Program-made: the position numbers and the translations under genes
From: Nocardiopsis dassonvillei_B
Lineage (GTDB): Bacteria > Actinomycetota > Actinomycetes > Streptosporangiales > Streptosporangiaceae
Length of the DNA: 64,000 bases
Direction of reading: 5' to 3'
Assembly: GCF_964273065.1 (NCBI RefSeq)
Contig: NZ_OZ186815.1
Span: forward strand, 620,001 to 684,000
Shown here: positions 14,738 through 23,302 of the stretch, one piece after another
Position numbering within the stretch: the stretch's first letter is position 1
Layout of the letters: every line of letters begins with the position of its first letter
The notes under the pieces: model-generated
What the model was told of the DNA's origin: nothing
Databases searched by the model: none
The model's input: only the letters and a program-made list of their open reading frames with translations

Positions 14738-16057
14738 CTAGGTTGCGACCTCGACACCCAGAGGAATGGAGTGGTCACCCGCACCCATCCGGGACCGGAG
14801 TTCACGCACGCCGGGGGAGAGCGAACCGGGCAGCAGGTCCTGGGGGCGCTCGGGCAGCGTGAGGCGCACCACCACGTCCTCGCTGAACCGGTAGGGGCGG
14901 CTCTCCACGATGCCGCCCAGGTGGCGGCGGAGCCGGGACAGCTCGGCCCGGACCGTCACCACGTGCCCGACCGCCCCGAACACGTCCTGGGACAGCTGGG
15001 CCGCGGTGCGCCCGGAGCGGTTCACCGCCAGCAACAGCAGCAGTTCCGCGTGGCGGGGGGTGGGCCGGTGCGCCCAGCCGCCGCTGCCGCCCTCCACCGT
15101 CACCGCAGGCGAGGTCCCCGACAGGTCCAGGGTGACGGTGGTGGGCGAGGCCTGCTCGCCGGGCCGGGGGCGGATGAGCCAGCCTCCCGGCAGCGGCTCC
15201 AGGGAGCACTCCCCCAGGGCGGGCAGCCAGGCGGTGCCGCTCTCGTGGTGCGTGGGCAGCAGGACCCGGCGGACCGGCTCCATGTTGGCGGCCGCCGCGG
15301 TCCACCCGGCGTCGTCGACCACCAGGGCCCGCTCCCGCACCCCGGCCAGCAGCGGCGCGGCGACCGCCCGCAGCCGCTCCAGGTGGGTGTGGTGGATGCT
15401 CTGCAGGTGCGCCTCGGCCAGCTGGGCGACGGCGCTCACCAGGGCCAGGGTGGAGGGGTGCACGGTCGAGACCGGGCCGGTGACGTCGATGGCGCCCAGC
15501 AGCCGCCCGTCGCGCGGGTCGTGGATGGGGGCGCAGGCGCAGGTGAGGGCGTGCAGGTTGCGCACGAAGTGCTCGGCCGAGTACACCTGCACCGGCCGGC
15601 CCACCACGAGGGCGGTGCCGATGGCGTTGGTGCCGGTGCTGCCCTCGTTCCAGTAGGCTCCCTCGACCAGGCCCACCCGGTCGCCCAGGGTGCGGATGCG
15701 GTGCGAGCCGTCCCGCCACAGGACCTGCCCGGAGGCGTCGGTGACCAGCATGATGTGGTCGGCCTCGTCGGCGACGGACACCAGGGACCGGCGGATGAGC
15801 GGCAGGACCTCGGCGATCGGGGACTCCTCCCGGCGCCGGTGCAGCTCGTCGGGGGAGACCACACGGGGCGGCGGCCCGGCGTCGGGGTCGATGCCGAAGC
15901 GGCGCACCCGGTTCCAGGAGTCCTCGATGACCGGGCGCGGCCGGGCGGGTGCGGGCCGCCCGTTCAGGGACGCGTCGTGCATCCGGCGCAGCAGGAGGGC
16001 GTGCTCGCGGGCGTCGGCCCCCGCGGGCAGAGCCGTGTCCAGTAGGGGAAACGACAT
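14738..16057 (-). CDS. GAF-domain transcriptional regulator (AcoR-like N-terminus, winged-helix-like C-terminus)
   Basis: A 439-residue protein. Residues about 1-60 contain the SWNRVRRFGIDPDAG signature that opens AcoR-type activators. A GAF sensor domain at about 75-225 includes the HIMLVTDASGQVLWRDG and WNEGSTGTNAIGTAL motifs. There is no sigma-54 ATPase domain; instead the C-terminal 100 or so residues (TPRHAELLLLLAVNRSGRTA, then VTVRAELSRLRRHLGGIVE) look like a winged-helix DNA-binding domain found in actinobacterial GAF regulators near aldehyde/alcohol dehydrogenase genes. I chose the ATG at 16057 because AGGGAG precedes it; an upstream in-frame start at 16081 lacks one. It lies 306 nt downstream of the PucR gene and has its own leader region. 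A role in control of the agmatine/aldehyde module is plausible by position only. Confidence 0.8.
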   Translation of the reverse strand: MSFPLLDTALPAGADAREHALLLRRMHDASLNGRPAPARPRPVIEDSWNRVRRFGIDPDAGPPPRVVSPDELHRRREESPIAEVLPLIRRSLVSVADEADHIMLVTDASGQVLWRDGSHRIRTLGDRVGLVEGAYWNEGSTGTNAIGTALVVGRPVQVYSAEHFVRNLHALTCACAPIHDPRDGRLLGAIDVTGPVSTVHPSTLALVSAVAQLAEAHLQSIHHTHLERLRAVAAPLLAGVRERALVVDDAGWTAAAANMEPVRRVLLPTHHESGTAWLPALGECSLEPLPGGWLIRPRPGEQASPTTVTLDLSGTSPAVTVEGGSGGWAHRPTPRHAELLLLLAVNRSGRTAAQLSQDVFGAVGHVVTVRAELSRLRRHLGGIVESRPYRFSEDVVVRLTLPERPQDLLPGSLSPGVRELRSRMGAGDHSIPLGVEVAT

Positions 16058-16363
16058 GTGGCTCCCTGACCTCGTGTTCACGGTGGCGTCCGTCCAGTGT
16101 CCTGCTTCGGATTCGGCGTCGCCGAGCGAACCGCGGCAGACGCGTGTTTCGGAGGTGGATCACGCTTTTCGCCTCCGTTTCCGAGAAACGTGTCGTGCGG
16201 CGGCCTCTCAGCTTCCCCCATCGCGCGGAGCGGGAACAGCGGACATGCAAGGGTTCGCACGCAATTGGCCGTAAACGGCCAGGAGGGTTTCCCGGCGGCG
16301 CGCGCCCGACGATTCCGGCACCGCGGCCCGCGGGCACCGCCCCTCCGCCACGGAAAGCGCGGC
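16058..16363. other. Leader/promoter region of the GAF regulator
   Basis: 306 nt with no gene. An imperfect inverted repeat at about 16143-16190 pairs CGTGTTTCGGAGG-like sequence with CCTCCGTTTCCGAGAAACG-like sequence across a 16-nt AT-richer loop. It could be an operator or an RNA stem-loop in the GAF-gene transcript. Confidence 0.4.
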
Positions 16364-17872
16364 TCAGTCCCCGGCCAGGCGGGTGAGCGCGAACCACAGG
16401 CGCATCCGCTGCTCGGGATCGCCCAGGTCCGCGCCCAGTTCGCGTTCGATCCGGCCGATCCGGTAGCGGACGCTGTTGCGGTGCACCCCCAGGTCCGCCG
16501 CGGCCCGGTCCCAGCCGCCGTGCCGGGTCAGCCAGGCGCGCAGGGTGCGGCGCAGCGTCCGGGCGGTGTCGTCCCGCCCCGCGAGCGGACCCAGCACCCG
16601 GCGGGCGAACGCGTCGGCGGCGGCCGGGTCCAGCAGCTCCGCGAAGGGGTCGCCGCCCTCCTCCCACAGCAGGGGCGTCCCCGCGCTGCGGGCGCGGGCC
16701 AGCAGGGCGTCCGCCCGGCGGCCGGCGCCGGGCAGGTCGCCGGGTGGCACCGGCTCCCCGACCGCCCCGGTCCACCCGTGCAGGGCGAGCAGGTCCAGGT
16801 CGGCCCGGTGGGCGTCGGCGCCCCGGTCGGCCAGGACCGCGCGCAGGGTGCCGTCGGGCAGGGCGCCCGCGACGGCGGTGGGCAGCGGCGGGGCGGCGGA
16901 CCCGGCGGACCCGGCGGCGGCCGGGGCCGCGCGCAGGACCCGGTAGCGGGTGGCCTGCGGGTCCCCGGCCAGCTCGGCCAGCAGAGGCGCGGCCGTCCCG
17001 CCCGGGTCGCCGTCCAGCAGCAGGGCGGCGATCAGGGCCCCGGGCACCGGGGGCGGTGCGGGGGCGGTCCGGGCCAGCAGGTCGAGCAGGGCGGTGGCGG
17101 TGCGCAGCACGGCGCGGTCGGTCACCCCCAGCGGGGCGGGGCGGCCCACCAGCAGCACCCCGTGCTCGCGGGGCGGGGTGCCGACGGTGTGCCAGAACAC
17201 CTCGTCGCCCGCCAGCCGGGTCTTGGCGCTGCGCGGACCGGCCGGGGCGGTCAGGCGGCCCAGCAGCCCGGCGGCCTCCGGGCCGAGCCCGGCAGGGGCT
17301 CCGGGGGTGGCGTGCCCCACCGCCCCGTCGGACTCCGCGACCAGCGCCCAGGCCCCCAGGGCCGAGGCCAGCACCCGCAGGATGCGCTCGGCCGGATCGG
17401 GGGCCGAGACGGCGCGGGCCATGTCGCGGTGGGCCTCGCCCAGGCGGCGCAGGTCCCTCAGCCGCACCTCCTCCAGGGCCTCGGCCACGGCCCGGCCGAC
17501 GGCGGCGAAGGGGGTGGGCCGGGGCACCTCGAACAGCGGCAGCCCGCTCAGGCGGCACTGCTCCACCAGCGCGGCCGGGACGATGTCGTGGACCGGGGTG
17601 ACACCGAACCCGAGGGCGGCCACACCGGTCTCCACCAGCGCCGCGACGTAGGACCGCACCCCCGCGGTGTCGGCGGGCAGGCCGCTGCCCGCCGTCAGCA
17701 GCAGCTCGCCGCCGCGCAGGTAGGGGGTGGGGTCGGCGAGCTCGCTGGACACCGCCCAGGACACCGCCGGGTCGCCGGACACCGAGACCGGGCGCAGGTC
17801 CAGGTCGCGGCGGGCCAGCACCGCGCTCAGCGCGATGCCGTGGACCTCCTCGCGCTCCTCCCCCACCCGCAT
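16364..17872 (-). CDS. PucR-family transcriptional regulator
   Basis: About 502 residues. The N-terminal half is the PucR purine-catabolism regulator domain: ALSAVLARRDLDLRPVSVSGD, then SSELADPTPYLRGGELLLTAGSGLP at about 40-60 and the GVAALGFGVTPVHDIVPAALVE segment. The middle is a GGDEF-like fold region without catalytic motifs. The last 60 residues carry the PucR-type helix-turn-helix (TLRAWLTRHGGWDRAAADLGVHRNSVRYRIGRIERELG). The start at 17872 has purine-rich sequence directly before it; a longer start at 17953 is possible. It is transcribed away from the agmatinase gene, the usual layout for a regulator of the divergent operon, so I infer that it controls speB and perhaps the permease and dehydrogenase. 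PucR relatives in actinobacteria control amino-acid, polyamine and purine breakdown. Confidence 0.85.
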   Translation of the reverse strand: MRVGEEREEVHGIALSAVLARRDLDLRPVSVSGDPAVSWAVSSELADPTPYLRGGELLLTAGSGLPADTAGVRSYVAALVETGVAALGFGVTPVHDIVPAALVEQCRLSGLPLFEVPRPTPFAAVGRAVAEALEEVRLRDLRRLGEAHRDMARAVSAPDPAERILRVLASALGAWALVAESDGAVGHATPGAPAGLGPEAAGLLGRLTAPAGPRSAKTRLAGDEVFWHTVGTPPREHGVLLVGRPAPLGVTDRAVLRTATALLDLLARTAPAPPPVPGALIAALLLDGDPGGTAAPLLAELAGDPQATRYRVLRAAPAAAGSAGSAAPPLPTAVAGALPDGTLRAVLADRGADAHRADLDLLALHGWTGAVGEPVPPGDLPGAGRRADALLARARSAGTPLLWEEGGDPFAELLDPAAADAFARRVLGPLAGRDDTARTLRRTLRAWLTRHGGWDRAAADLGVHRNSVRYRIGRIERELGADLGDPEQRMRLWFALTRLAGD

Positions 17873-18103
17873 CCCCTCCCCGGTGTGTTCCTCCCCGATG
17901 ACGCCCGGCGGCGCACACGGCGGTTCCTCTGGATGCTCCGGCCAGCAGAGCACACCCGATTGTACGTTTCGTCCACTGGAGAGGTCCCGTGTTCCCGCCT
18001 AACCTGACCGGAGCGCGTGTGACCTGCGCCAACGTCGTCGCCGGTCGCACGCCCGCGACCACCGCGCCGAGCGCGCCGACCACGAGAGGGACACGACCCA
18101 CTG

Positions 18104-19057
18104 ATGAGCGCACCGATCGGACCCACCGATTCCAGCCTCGTGCCGCGTTTCGCCGGACCGGCGACGTTCGCGCGGCTGCCCCGCATCGACCAGGTCGAGC
18201 GGGCCGACATCGCCGTGGTCGGCGTCCCCTTCGACAGCGGCGTCTCCTACCGCCCCGGCGCCCGCTTCGGCCCCTCGGCGATCCGCGAGGCCAGCCGCCT
18301 GCTGCGCCCCTACCACCCGGGTCTGGACGTGTCCCCGTTCGCCACCGCCCAGGTGGTCGACGGCGGCGACATCGCGGTCAACCCGTTCTCCATCGGCGAC
18401 GCGGTGGAGACCATCGACGAGGCCGCCACCGCCTTCGTGCGGGCGGGCACCCGCCTGGTCACCCTGGGCGGCGACCACACCATCGCGCTGCCGCTGCTGC
18501 GCTCCCTGTACCGGGAGCACGGCCCGATCGCGATGCTGCACTTCGACGCCCACCTGGACACCTGGGACACCTACTTCGGCGAGCCCTACACCCACGGCAC
18601 CCCGTTCCGGCGGGCCGTGGAGGAGGGCATCCTCGACACCGAGGCGATCAGCCACGTGGGCACCCGGGGCCCGCTGTACGGCAAGAAGGACCTGGAGGAC
18701 GACCGGCGCTTCGGCTTCGGGATCGTCACCTCCGCCGACGTCATGCGCAGGGGCGTGGACGAGATCGCCGACGCCCTGCGCCAGCGCATCGGCGACCGCC
18801 CGCTGTACGTGTCGGTGGACATCGACGTGCTGGACCCGGCGCACGCGCCCGGCACCGGCACGCCCGAGGCGGGCGGGCTGACCAGCCGCGAGCTGCTGGA
18901 GATCCTGCGCGGGCTGTCGGCCTGCAACCTGGTGGGCGCCGACGTGGTGGAGGTCGCCCCGGCCTACGACCACGCGCAGATCACCTCGACCGCCGCCTCC
19001 CACGTCGCCTACGACCTGGTCAGCGTCCTGGCCCTGAACCACGGGCGCAGCGCCTAG
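18104..19057 (+). CDS. speB: Agmatinase / guanidino acid ureohydrolase
   Basis: A 317-residue binuclear manganese ureohydrolase of the arginase family. The five metal-binding motifs are complete: GGDHT (His125), FDAHLDTWD (Asp148, His150, Asp152) and SVDIDVLDP (Asp239, Asp241). PAHAPGTGTPEAGGL after the last motif is the agmatinase/guanidinobutyrase type, not the arginase type. It cleaves agmatine to putrescine and urea, or guanidinobutyrate to GABA and urea. Neighbours support a guanidine-compound or polyamine route: a PucR regulator is divergent, and an NCS1 permease and an aminoaldehyde-type dehydrogenase follow. Its TAG stop forms part of the left end of a palindrome-ended repeat element. 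Confidence 0.88.
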   Translation: MSAPIGPTDSSLVPRFAGPATFARLPRIDQVERADIAVVGVPFDSGVSYRPGARFGPSAIREASRLLRPYHPGLDVSPFATAQVVDGGDIAVNPFSIGDAVETIDEAATAFVRAGTRLVTLGGDHTIALPLLRSLYREHGPIAMLHFDAHLDTWDTYFGEPYTHGTPFRRAVEEGILDTEAISHVGTRGPLYGKKDLEDDRRFGFGIVTSADVMRRGVDEIADALRQRIGDRPLYVSVDIDVLDPAHAPGTGTPEAGGLTSRELLEILRGLSACNLVGADVVEVAPAYDHAQITSTAASHVAYDLVSVLALNHGRSA

Positions 19058-19239
19058 GGTCTGTTTTTCGAGTGCCGTCCTGTTCCGCGGGGGGTGTGTG
19101 AGGCGCCGGCGGGGGTTCTGCAGGCCCGGAGGGGACGTCCGAGGAACGAGGACGTTCCCGTAGGGCCGAGGGTTCCCGCCTTCCACAGGCGCCGAACGCG
19201 AACCGAAGCGGAGCGGAGGTTCGAAAGAACACGGCCTAG
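19054..19239. mobile_element. Palindrome-ended short element 3, starting in the speB stop codon
   Basis: About 186 bp bounded by CTAG on both sides (19054-19057 and 19236-19239). The inverted ends are imperfect: inward from the left CTAGGGTCTGTTTTTCGA and from the right, read inverted, CTAGGCCGTGTTCTTTCGA. The interior folds on itself (GGCGCC and GGCGGG-type arms, plus GGAACG..CGTTCC). It has no coding capacity. The outer ends resemble those of elements 1 and 2 (24324-24512, 30295-30489), so I read it as a diverged non-autonomous MITE-like element. The left CTAG contains the stop codon of agmatinase. Confidence 0.55.
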
Positions 19240-19372
19240 GCCCCCCGGGGCCACGCGGCGACGGCGCCGCGCGGCCCCTTCACCGCTCCCCCCGCCCCCC
19301 GCACATCCCCATCCCCACCGCTCCGCCGACGGGTCGCGCCGTCCCGGGGCCCTTCCCTTCCGGGAGCACGCC
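19240..19372. other. Leader region of the NCS1 permease gene
   Basis: 133 nt between element 3 and the permease start. It holds only a CGGGAG ribosome site; no clear promoter boxes are visible. With element 3, this makes a 315-nt gap between genes. Confidence 0.4.
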
Positions 19373-20896
19373 GTGTCCGCACAGCAGCATCCATCACCCG
19401 TGGCGCCCGAAACGCCACAGAGGGTCACCGAGATCGAGACCTACGGGGTCGCGCCCATCCCCGTCCGGGCGCAGACCTCCCGGCCCTTCGACCTGTTCCG
19501 GCTCACCTTCGGCGGTGCCAACACCTTCGCCACCATCATCCTGGGCACCCTGCCCATCGCCTACGGCCTCGGGTTCGCCGCCGCGGCGGCCGCGACCGTG
19601 ACCGGGGTGGTCGCCGGCGCGCTCATCCTGTCGCCCATGGCGCTGTTCGGCCCGCGCACCCGCACCAACAACGCCGTCTCCTCCGGGGCGCACTTCGGCG
19701 TGGTCGGCCGCTCCCTGGGATCGCTGCTGTCGCTGCTGACCGCGGTGGCGTTCTTCTCCATCTCGGTGTGGGTGAGCGGCGACGCCATCGTCGGCGCCGC
19801 CGCCCGGCTCGGCCACCAGGGCGGCGACGGGCTGCGCGCCGCGGCCTACGGGGTCATCGCGGTGGCCGTGTTCGCGGTGTGCGTGTACGGCTACCGGTTC
19901 ATGCTCCTGATCAACAAGGTCGCGGTGGTCGCGGGCAGCGCCCTGATGCTGCTGGGCGTGTTCGCCTACGGCGGCTCCTTCGACCCCTCCTACGCGGGCG
20001 GCGGCGAGTACATCCTGGGCGGGTTCTGGCCCACCTGGGTGCTGGCGGTCCTGACCGTCATGGCCAACCCCGTGTCCTTCGGCGGGTTCCTGGGCGACTG
20101 GTCGCGCTACATCCCCGCCTCCCACTCCACCCGGTCCATGCTGGCCGCGCCCTTCCTGGCGCAGGTCGCGACCCTGCTGCCGTTCTTCTTCGGGCTGGCC
20201 ACCGCCACCCTGGTCGCCGACCCCGGCGACTACGTGAGCGGCCTGTCCCAGGTCTCCCCCGCCTGGTACGCCCTGCCGCTGCTGCTGGTGGCCCTGATCG
20301 GCGGCCTGTCCACCGGGACGACCTCGCTGTACGGCACCGGCCTGGACTTCTCGTCCCTGGTGCCGCGGCTGAACCGGGTGCAGGGCACCGTGGTGGTGGG
20401 CTGCCTGGCGCTGGCGCTGATCTTCGTGGGCACGTTCCTGTTCGACGTGGTCGAGACCATCAACGCGTTCACGGTCCTCATCGTGCTGCTGACCTCGCCG
20501 TGGATGGCCATCCTCATGCTCGGCTACCTGTTCCGCCGCGGGTTCTACCTGGCCGAGGACCTCCAGGTGTTCAACGAGGGCCGCCGGGGCGGCGCCTACT
20601 GGTTCACCCGGGGCGTGAACTGGCGCGCGATGGCCGCCTGGCTGGCCGCCGCCGCGACGGGCCTGGCCTTCGCCAACACCCCGCTGCTGGTGGGCCCGCT
20701 GGGGAACCTGGCGGCGGGCATCGACCTGAGCCTGCCGGTCGCGCTGGCCACCGCGGCCGTGGTCTACCCGGTCGCCCTGGTGCTCTTCCCCGAGCCGCGG
20801 TCGGTGTTCGGCCCCGCCGGGCCCCGGCTGGTCCCGGCCGCCGGGGCCGGCCCCGAGCCCGACGCCGAGCCGCGGCGGGAGACCGTCGCGCCCTGA
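19373..20896 (+). CDS. NCS1-family purine-cytosine permease-like transporter
   Basis: A 507-residue protein with about twelve transmembrane segments and the NCS1 N-terminus (EIETYGVAPIPVRAQTSRPFDLFRLTFGGANTF). The first helices contain the conserved NTFATIILGTLPIAYGLGF region, and helix 6 has NPVSFGGFLGDWSRYIP, the family-typical position for substrate and sodium/proton contacts. The start is a GTG with CGGGAG six nucleotides upstream; longer in-frame starts run into element 3. NCS1 members import cytosine, purines, allantoin, hydantoins or thiamine. Here the genes on either side handle agmatine or an aminoaldehyde, so a guanidine or related nitrogen compound may be the substrate. That is inference. 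Confidence 0.85.
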   Translation: MSAQQHPSPVAPETPQRVTEIETYGVAPIPVRAQTSRPFDLFRLTFGGANTFATIILGTLPIAYGLGFAAAAAATVTGVVAGALILSPMALFGPRTRTNNAVSSGAHFGVVGRSLGSLLSLLTAVAFFSISVWVSGDAIVGAAARLGHQGGDGLRAAAYGVIAVAVFAVCVYGYRFMLLINKVAVVAGSALMLLGVFAYGGSFDPSYAGGGEYILGGFWPTWVLAVLTVMANPVSFGGFLGDWSRYIPASHSTRSMLAAPFLAQVATLLPFFFGLATATLVADPGDYVSGLSQVSPAWYALPLLLVALIGGLSTGTTSLYGTGLDFSSLVPRLNRVQGTVVVGCLALALIFVGTFLFDVVETINAFTVLIVLLTSPWMAILMLGYLFRRGFYLAEDLQVFNEGRRGGAYWFTRGVNWRAMAAWLAAAATGLAFANTPLLVGPLGNLAAGIDLSLPVALATAAVVYPVALVLFPEPRSVFGPAGPRLVPAAGAGPEPDAEPRRETVAP

Positions 20897-20990
20897 CCGG
20901 AGGGGCGCGGGCCGGACCGGCGCCCCGGCCCGCGCCCCGCACCCCCGCGGCGCGCCACCGACGACGTACCACCCACCGACACGAGGACAC

Positions 20991-22430
20991 ATGCGCATCC
21001 ACGAGTTCTCCACCCTGCCCGGCTTCGTCCACGGCGAGCCGCTGCCCGCCCCCGGGGGTCCCACCCTGGAACTGGTCGACCCCGCCACCGGCGAGGTCCA
21101 CGGCCGCTCCGGGATCTTCGGCGCCGACGGGGTCGGGGCCGCCATGGACTCCGCCCGCCGCGCCTTCGCCACCTGGCGGCGGGCCACCCCCGCCCGCCGC
21201 CAGGACGCCCTGCTGGCGCTGGCCGACGCCCTGGCCGCGAACGCCGAGGCGTTCGCCGACGCCGAGTGCCGCGAGACCGGCAAGCCGCGCGCGGACGTCA
21301 TCGACGAGGAGATCCCCTTCTGCGTGGACACCCTGCGGTTCTTCGCCGGGGCCGCCCGCCACCTGGAGGGCCGGGCCGCCGCCGAGTACACGGAGGGCCA
21401 CACCTCCTGGGTCCGCCGCGAACCGCTGGGCGTGTGCGCGGGCATCACCCCGTGGAACTACCCGCTGATGATGGCGGTCTGGAAGATCGGCCCGGCGCTG
21501 GCCGCCGGGAACACCGTGGTGCTCAAGCCCGCCGAGACCACCCCCACCACCACCGTCATGCTCGCCGAGCTGGCCGCCGCCGTGCTGCCCGCCGGGGTGC
21601 TCAACACGGTGGTCGGCGACCGCGACACCGGCCGCCTGGTCGCCTCCCACCCGGCCGTGCGGCTGGTGTCGGTCACCGGCTCCACCCGCGCCGGGGTGCA
21701 GGTCGCCAGGTCCGCCTCCGAGGACCTGAAGGTGCTGCACCTGGAACTGGGCGGCAACGCCCCCGTCCTGGTGTTCGCCGACGCCGACCCGGCCGCGGCC
21801 GCCGAGGGCGTGCTGGCCGCGGGCCTGCTCAACGCGGGACAGGACTGCACCGCCGCCTCCCGGGTGCTGGTCCACGAGGACCTGCACGACGCGTTCGTCG
21901 CCGAGCTGGTGGCGCGGGCGAAGGAGAAGGTGACCGGTCGGCCCAGCCGCGAGGCGAGCGACTTCGGCCCGCTCAACAACGCCGACCAGTTCGCCCGCGT
22001 CCTGGGCCTGATCGAGCGGCTGCCCGCGCACGCGACGGTGGAGACCGGCGGGCACCGGGTGGGCGAGCGCGGGTTCTTCCTGGCGCCGACCGTGGTGACC
22101 GGTCTGCGCGCCGACGACGAGATCGTCCGCGAGGAGGTCTTCGGCCCGGTGCTCACGGTGCAGCGCTTCTCCACCGAGGAGGAGGCGCTCGCGCTGGCCA
22201 ACGGGGTCGACCAGGGCCTGGCCTCGTCGGTGTGGACCGCCGACCACGCCCGGGCGCTGCGGGTGGGCGGCGAGCTGGACTTCGGCGCGGTGTGGATCAA
22301 CACCCACGGGGCCCTGGTGTCGGAGATGCCGCACGGCGGGTTCAAGCACTCGGGCTACGGCAAGGACCTGTCGGCGTACAGCCTGGAGGACTACACCCGG
22401 GTCAAGCACATGATGAGCGCGATCGGCTGA
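20991..22430 (+). CDS. NAD(P)-dependent aldehyde dehydrogenase, probably gamma-aminobutyraldehyde type
   Basis: A 479-residue aldehyde dehydrogenase superfamily enzyme. Visible motifs are the PWNYPLMMAVWKIGPALAAGN cofactor segment, the general-base glutamate in LELGGNAP, the catalytic cysteine in NAGQDCTAASR, and EEVFGPVL near the C-terminus. The size and these motifs fit the aminobutyraldehyde/betaine-aldehyde dehydrogenase branch. With agmatinase upstream, the simplest role is oxidation of 4-aminobutanal (from putrescine) or 4-guanidinobutanal to the acid. A putrescine oxidase or transaminase would be needed for the first route and is not in this window. The ATG is preceded by GAGGACAC. It lies 94 nt after the permease on the same strand, so it may be part of one operon. 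Confidence 0.87.
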   Translation: MRIHEFSTLPGFVHGEPLPAPGGPTLELVDPATGEVHGRSGIFGADGVGAAMDSARRAFATWRRATPARRQDALLALADALAANAEAFADAECRETGKPRADVIDEEIPFCVDTLRFFAGAARHLEGRAAAEYTEGHTSWVRREPLGVCAGITPWNYPLMMAVWKIGPALAAGNTVVLKPAETTPTTTVMLAELAAAVLPAGVLNTVVGDRDTGRLVASHPAVRLVSVTGSTRAGVQVARSASEDLKVLHLELGGNAPVLVFADADPAAAAEGVLAAGLLNAGQDCTAASRVLVHEDLHDAFVAELVARAKEKVTGRPSREASDFGPLNNADQFARVLGLIERLPAHATVETGGHRVGERGFFLAPTVVTGLRADDEIVREEVFGPVLTVQRFSTEEEALALANGVDQGLASSVWTADHARALRVGGELDFGAVWINTHGALVSEMPHGGFKHSGYGKDLSAYSLEDYTRVKHMMSAIG

Positions 22431-22454
22431 GCCGGAGCGGCGGGGCGCTCCGGC
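22431..22454. terminator. Hairpin between aldehyde dehydrogenase and TetR genes
   Basis: A 9-bp stem (22431-22439 with 22446-22454) with a GCGGGG loop, right after the dehydrogenase stop and just before the convergent TetR gene end. It could serve both strands. Confidence 0.5.
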
Positions 22455-22472
22455 GCACGGGGTGTCCCGCCG

Positions 22473-23096
22473 CTACGCCCGGGCCCCGGCCGGGGCTCCG
22501 CGCGTCTCCAGGTGGGACCAGGTCAGGGCCGTGACGTGGTCGGCCATGGCGTCGGGGCTCTCCTCGGGGTGGTCCAGCAGCCAGTCCGCGAAGGCGTCCG
22601 CGGTGCCCACCGCGATCCGCGCCAGCAGGGCGGCGTCGCGCTCGCGGACGGCCTCGCGCAGGCCGCCGCAGGTGGTGATGAGGTCGGTGACCTCGGCCAG
22701 CACGCGTTCGCGGGCCCGGGTCACCTCCGCGGCGAAGGGTCCGCCGCTGGCGGCGGCGCGCCGGTACAGGACGGTCCAGCTCTCGCGGTTGTCGACCACG
22801 AATCCGAAGAAGGCGCGGATTCCGCTGCGCAGGGGGTCCTCCCCCGTCCGGGAGTCGTGGACGGCGGCGCGCAGGGCGAGGATGAGGCGTTCGGACTCGC
22901 GCCGCACGCAGGCGTTGAAAATCCCTTCCTTCGAGCCCAGATAGTGGTACATCGTCGGCTTCGAGGTACCCGCGGCCCGGGCGATCTGCTCGACGCGCAC
23001 CGTGTGGTAGTCGCTTCGGGAGAACGCCGTGACGGCGGCGTCGATCATCAGTTGTTCACGGATTCGACGCGGTAGTCTGCGCTGTTTGGTCTTCAC
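22473..23096 (-). CDS. TetR-family transcriptional regulator
   Basis: A 207-residue repressor. The N-terminal helix-turn-helix (about 15-62) reads REQLMIDAAVTAFSRSDYHT, then VRVEQIARAAGTSKPTMYHYLGSKEGIF, the standard TetR signature. The C-terminal ligand domain is not assignable to a subfamily. It converges with the aldehyde dehydrogenase gene and is transcribed away from the DDAH-like gene end. It is the nearest TetR gene to the palindromic operators at 25558 and 28501, but no evidence links them. The leader contains AT-rich sequence (CTTTATTGATT at about 23105-23115) that could be its promoter or an autoregulatory site. Confidence 0.85.
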   Translation of the reverse strand: MKTKQRRLPRRIREQLMIDAAVTAFSRSDYHTVRVEQIARAAGTSKPTMYHYLGSKEGIFNACVRRESERLILALRAAVHDSRTGEDPLRSGIRAFFGFVVDNRESWTVLYRRAAASGGPFAAEVTRARERVLAEVTDLITTCGGLREAVRERDAALLARIAVGTADAFADWLLDHPEESPDAMADHVTALTWSHLETRGAPAGARA

Positions 23097-23207
23097 TCTG
23101 CTGAACTTTATTGATTCGCGCGCTTTTGAACAGGGCCGGGCGGCACCGGTTTCCGCGGGGGTCCGCCTTCGGATTCCGTGGCGGACTCATGACCTGTGAC
23201 TACGGGT

Positions 23208-23229
23208 GAGTCCACCTTCACCCGTGGTG
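23208..23229. terminator. Hairpin CGGGTGA-N8-TCACCCG downstream of the DDAH-like gene
   Basis: Inverted 7-bp arms around an 8-nt loop between the TetR leader and the end of the minus-strand DDAH-like gene, consistent with a terminator for the latter. A second small stem (GGTGT..ACACC) lies next to it. Boundaries are good to a few bases. Confidence 0.4.
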
Positions 23230-23302
23230 GTGTATCCCACACCGTCCGAGGTTTGGGCGGCCGGATACCGCACAGGAGTGCGCGGTCCCCGGCCGCCCCT
23301 CG

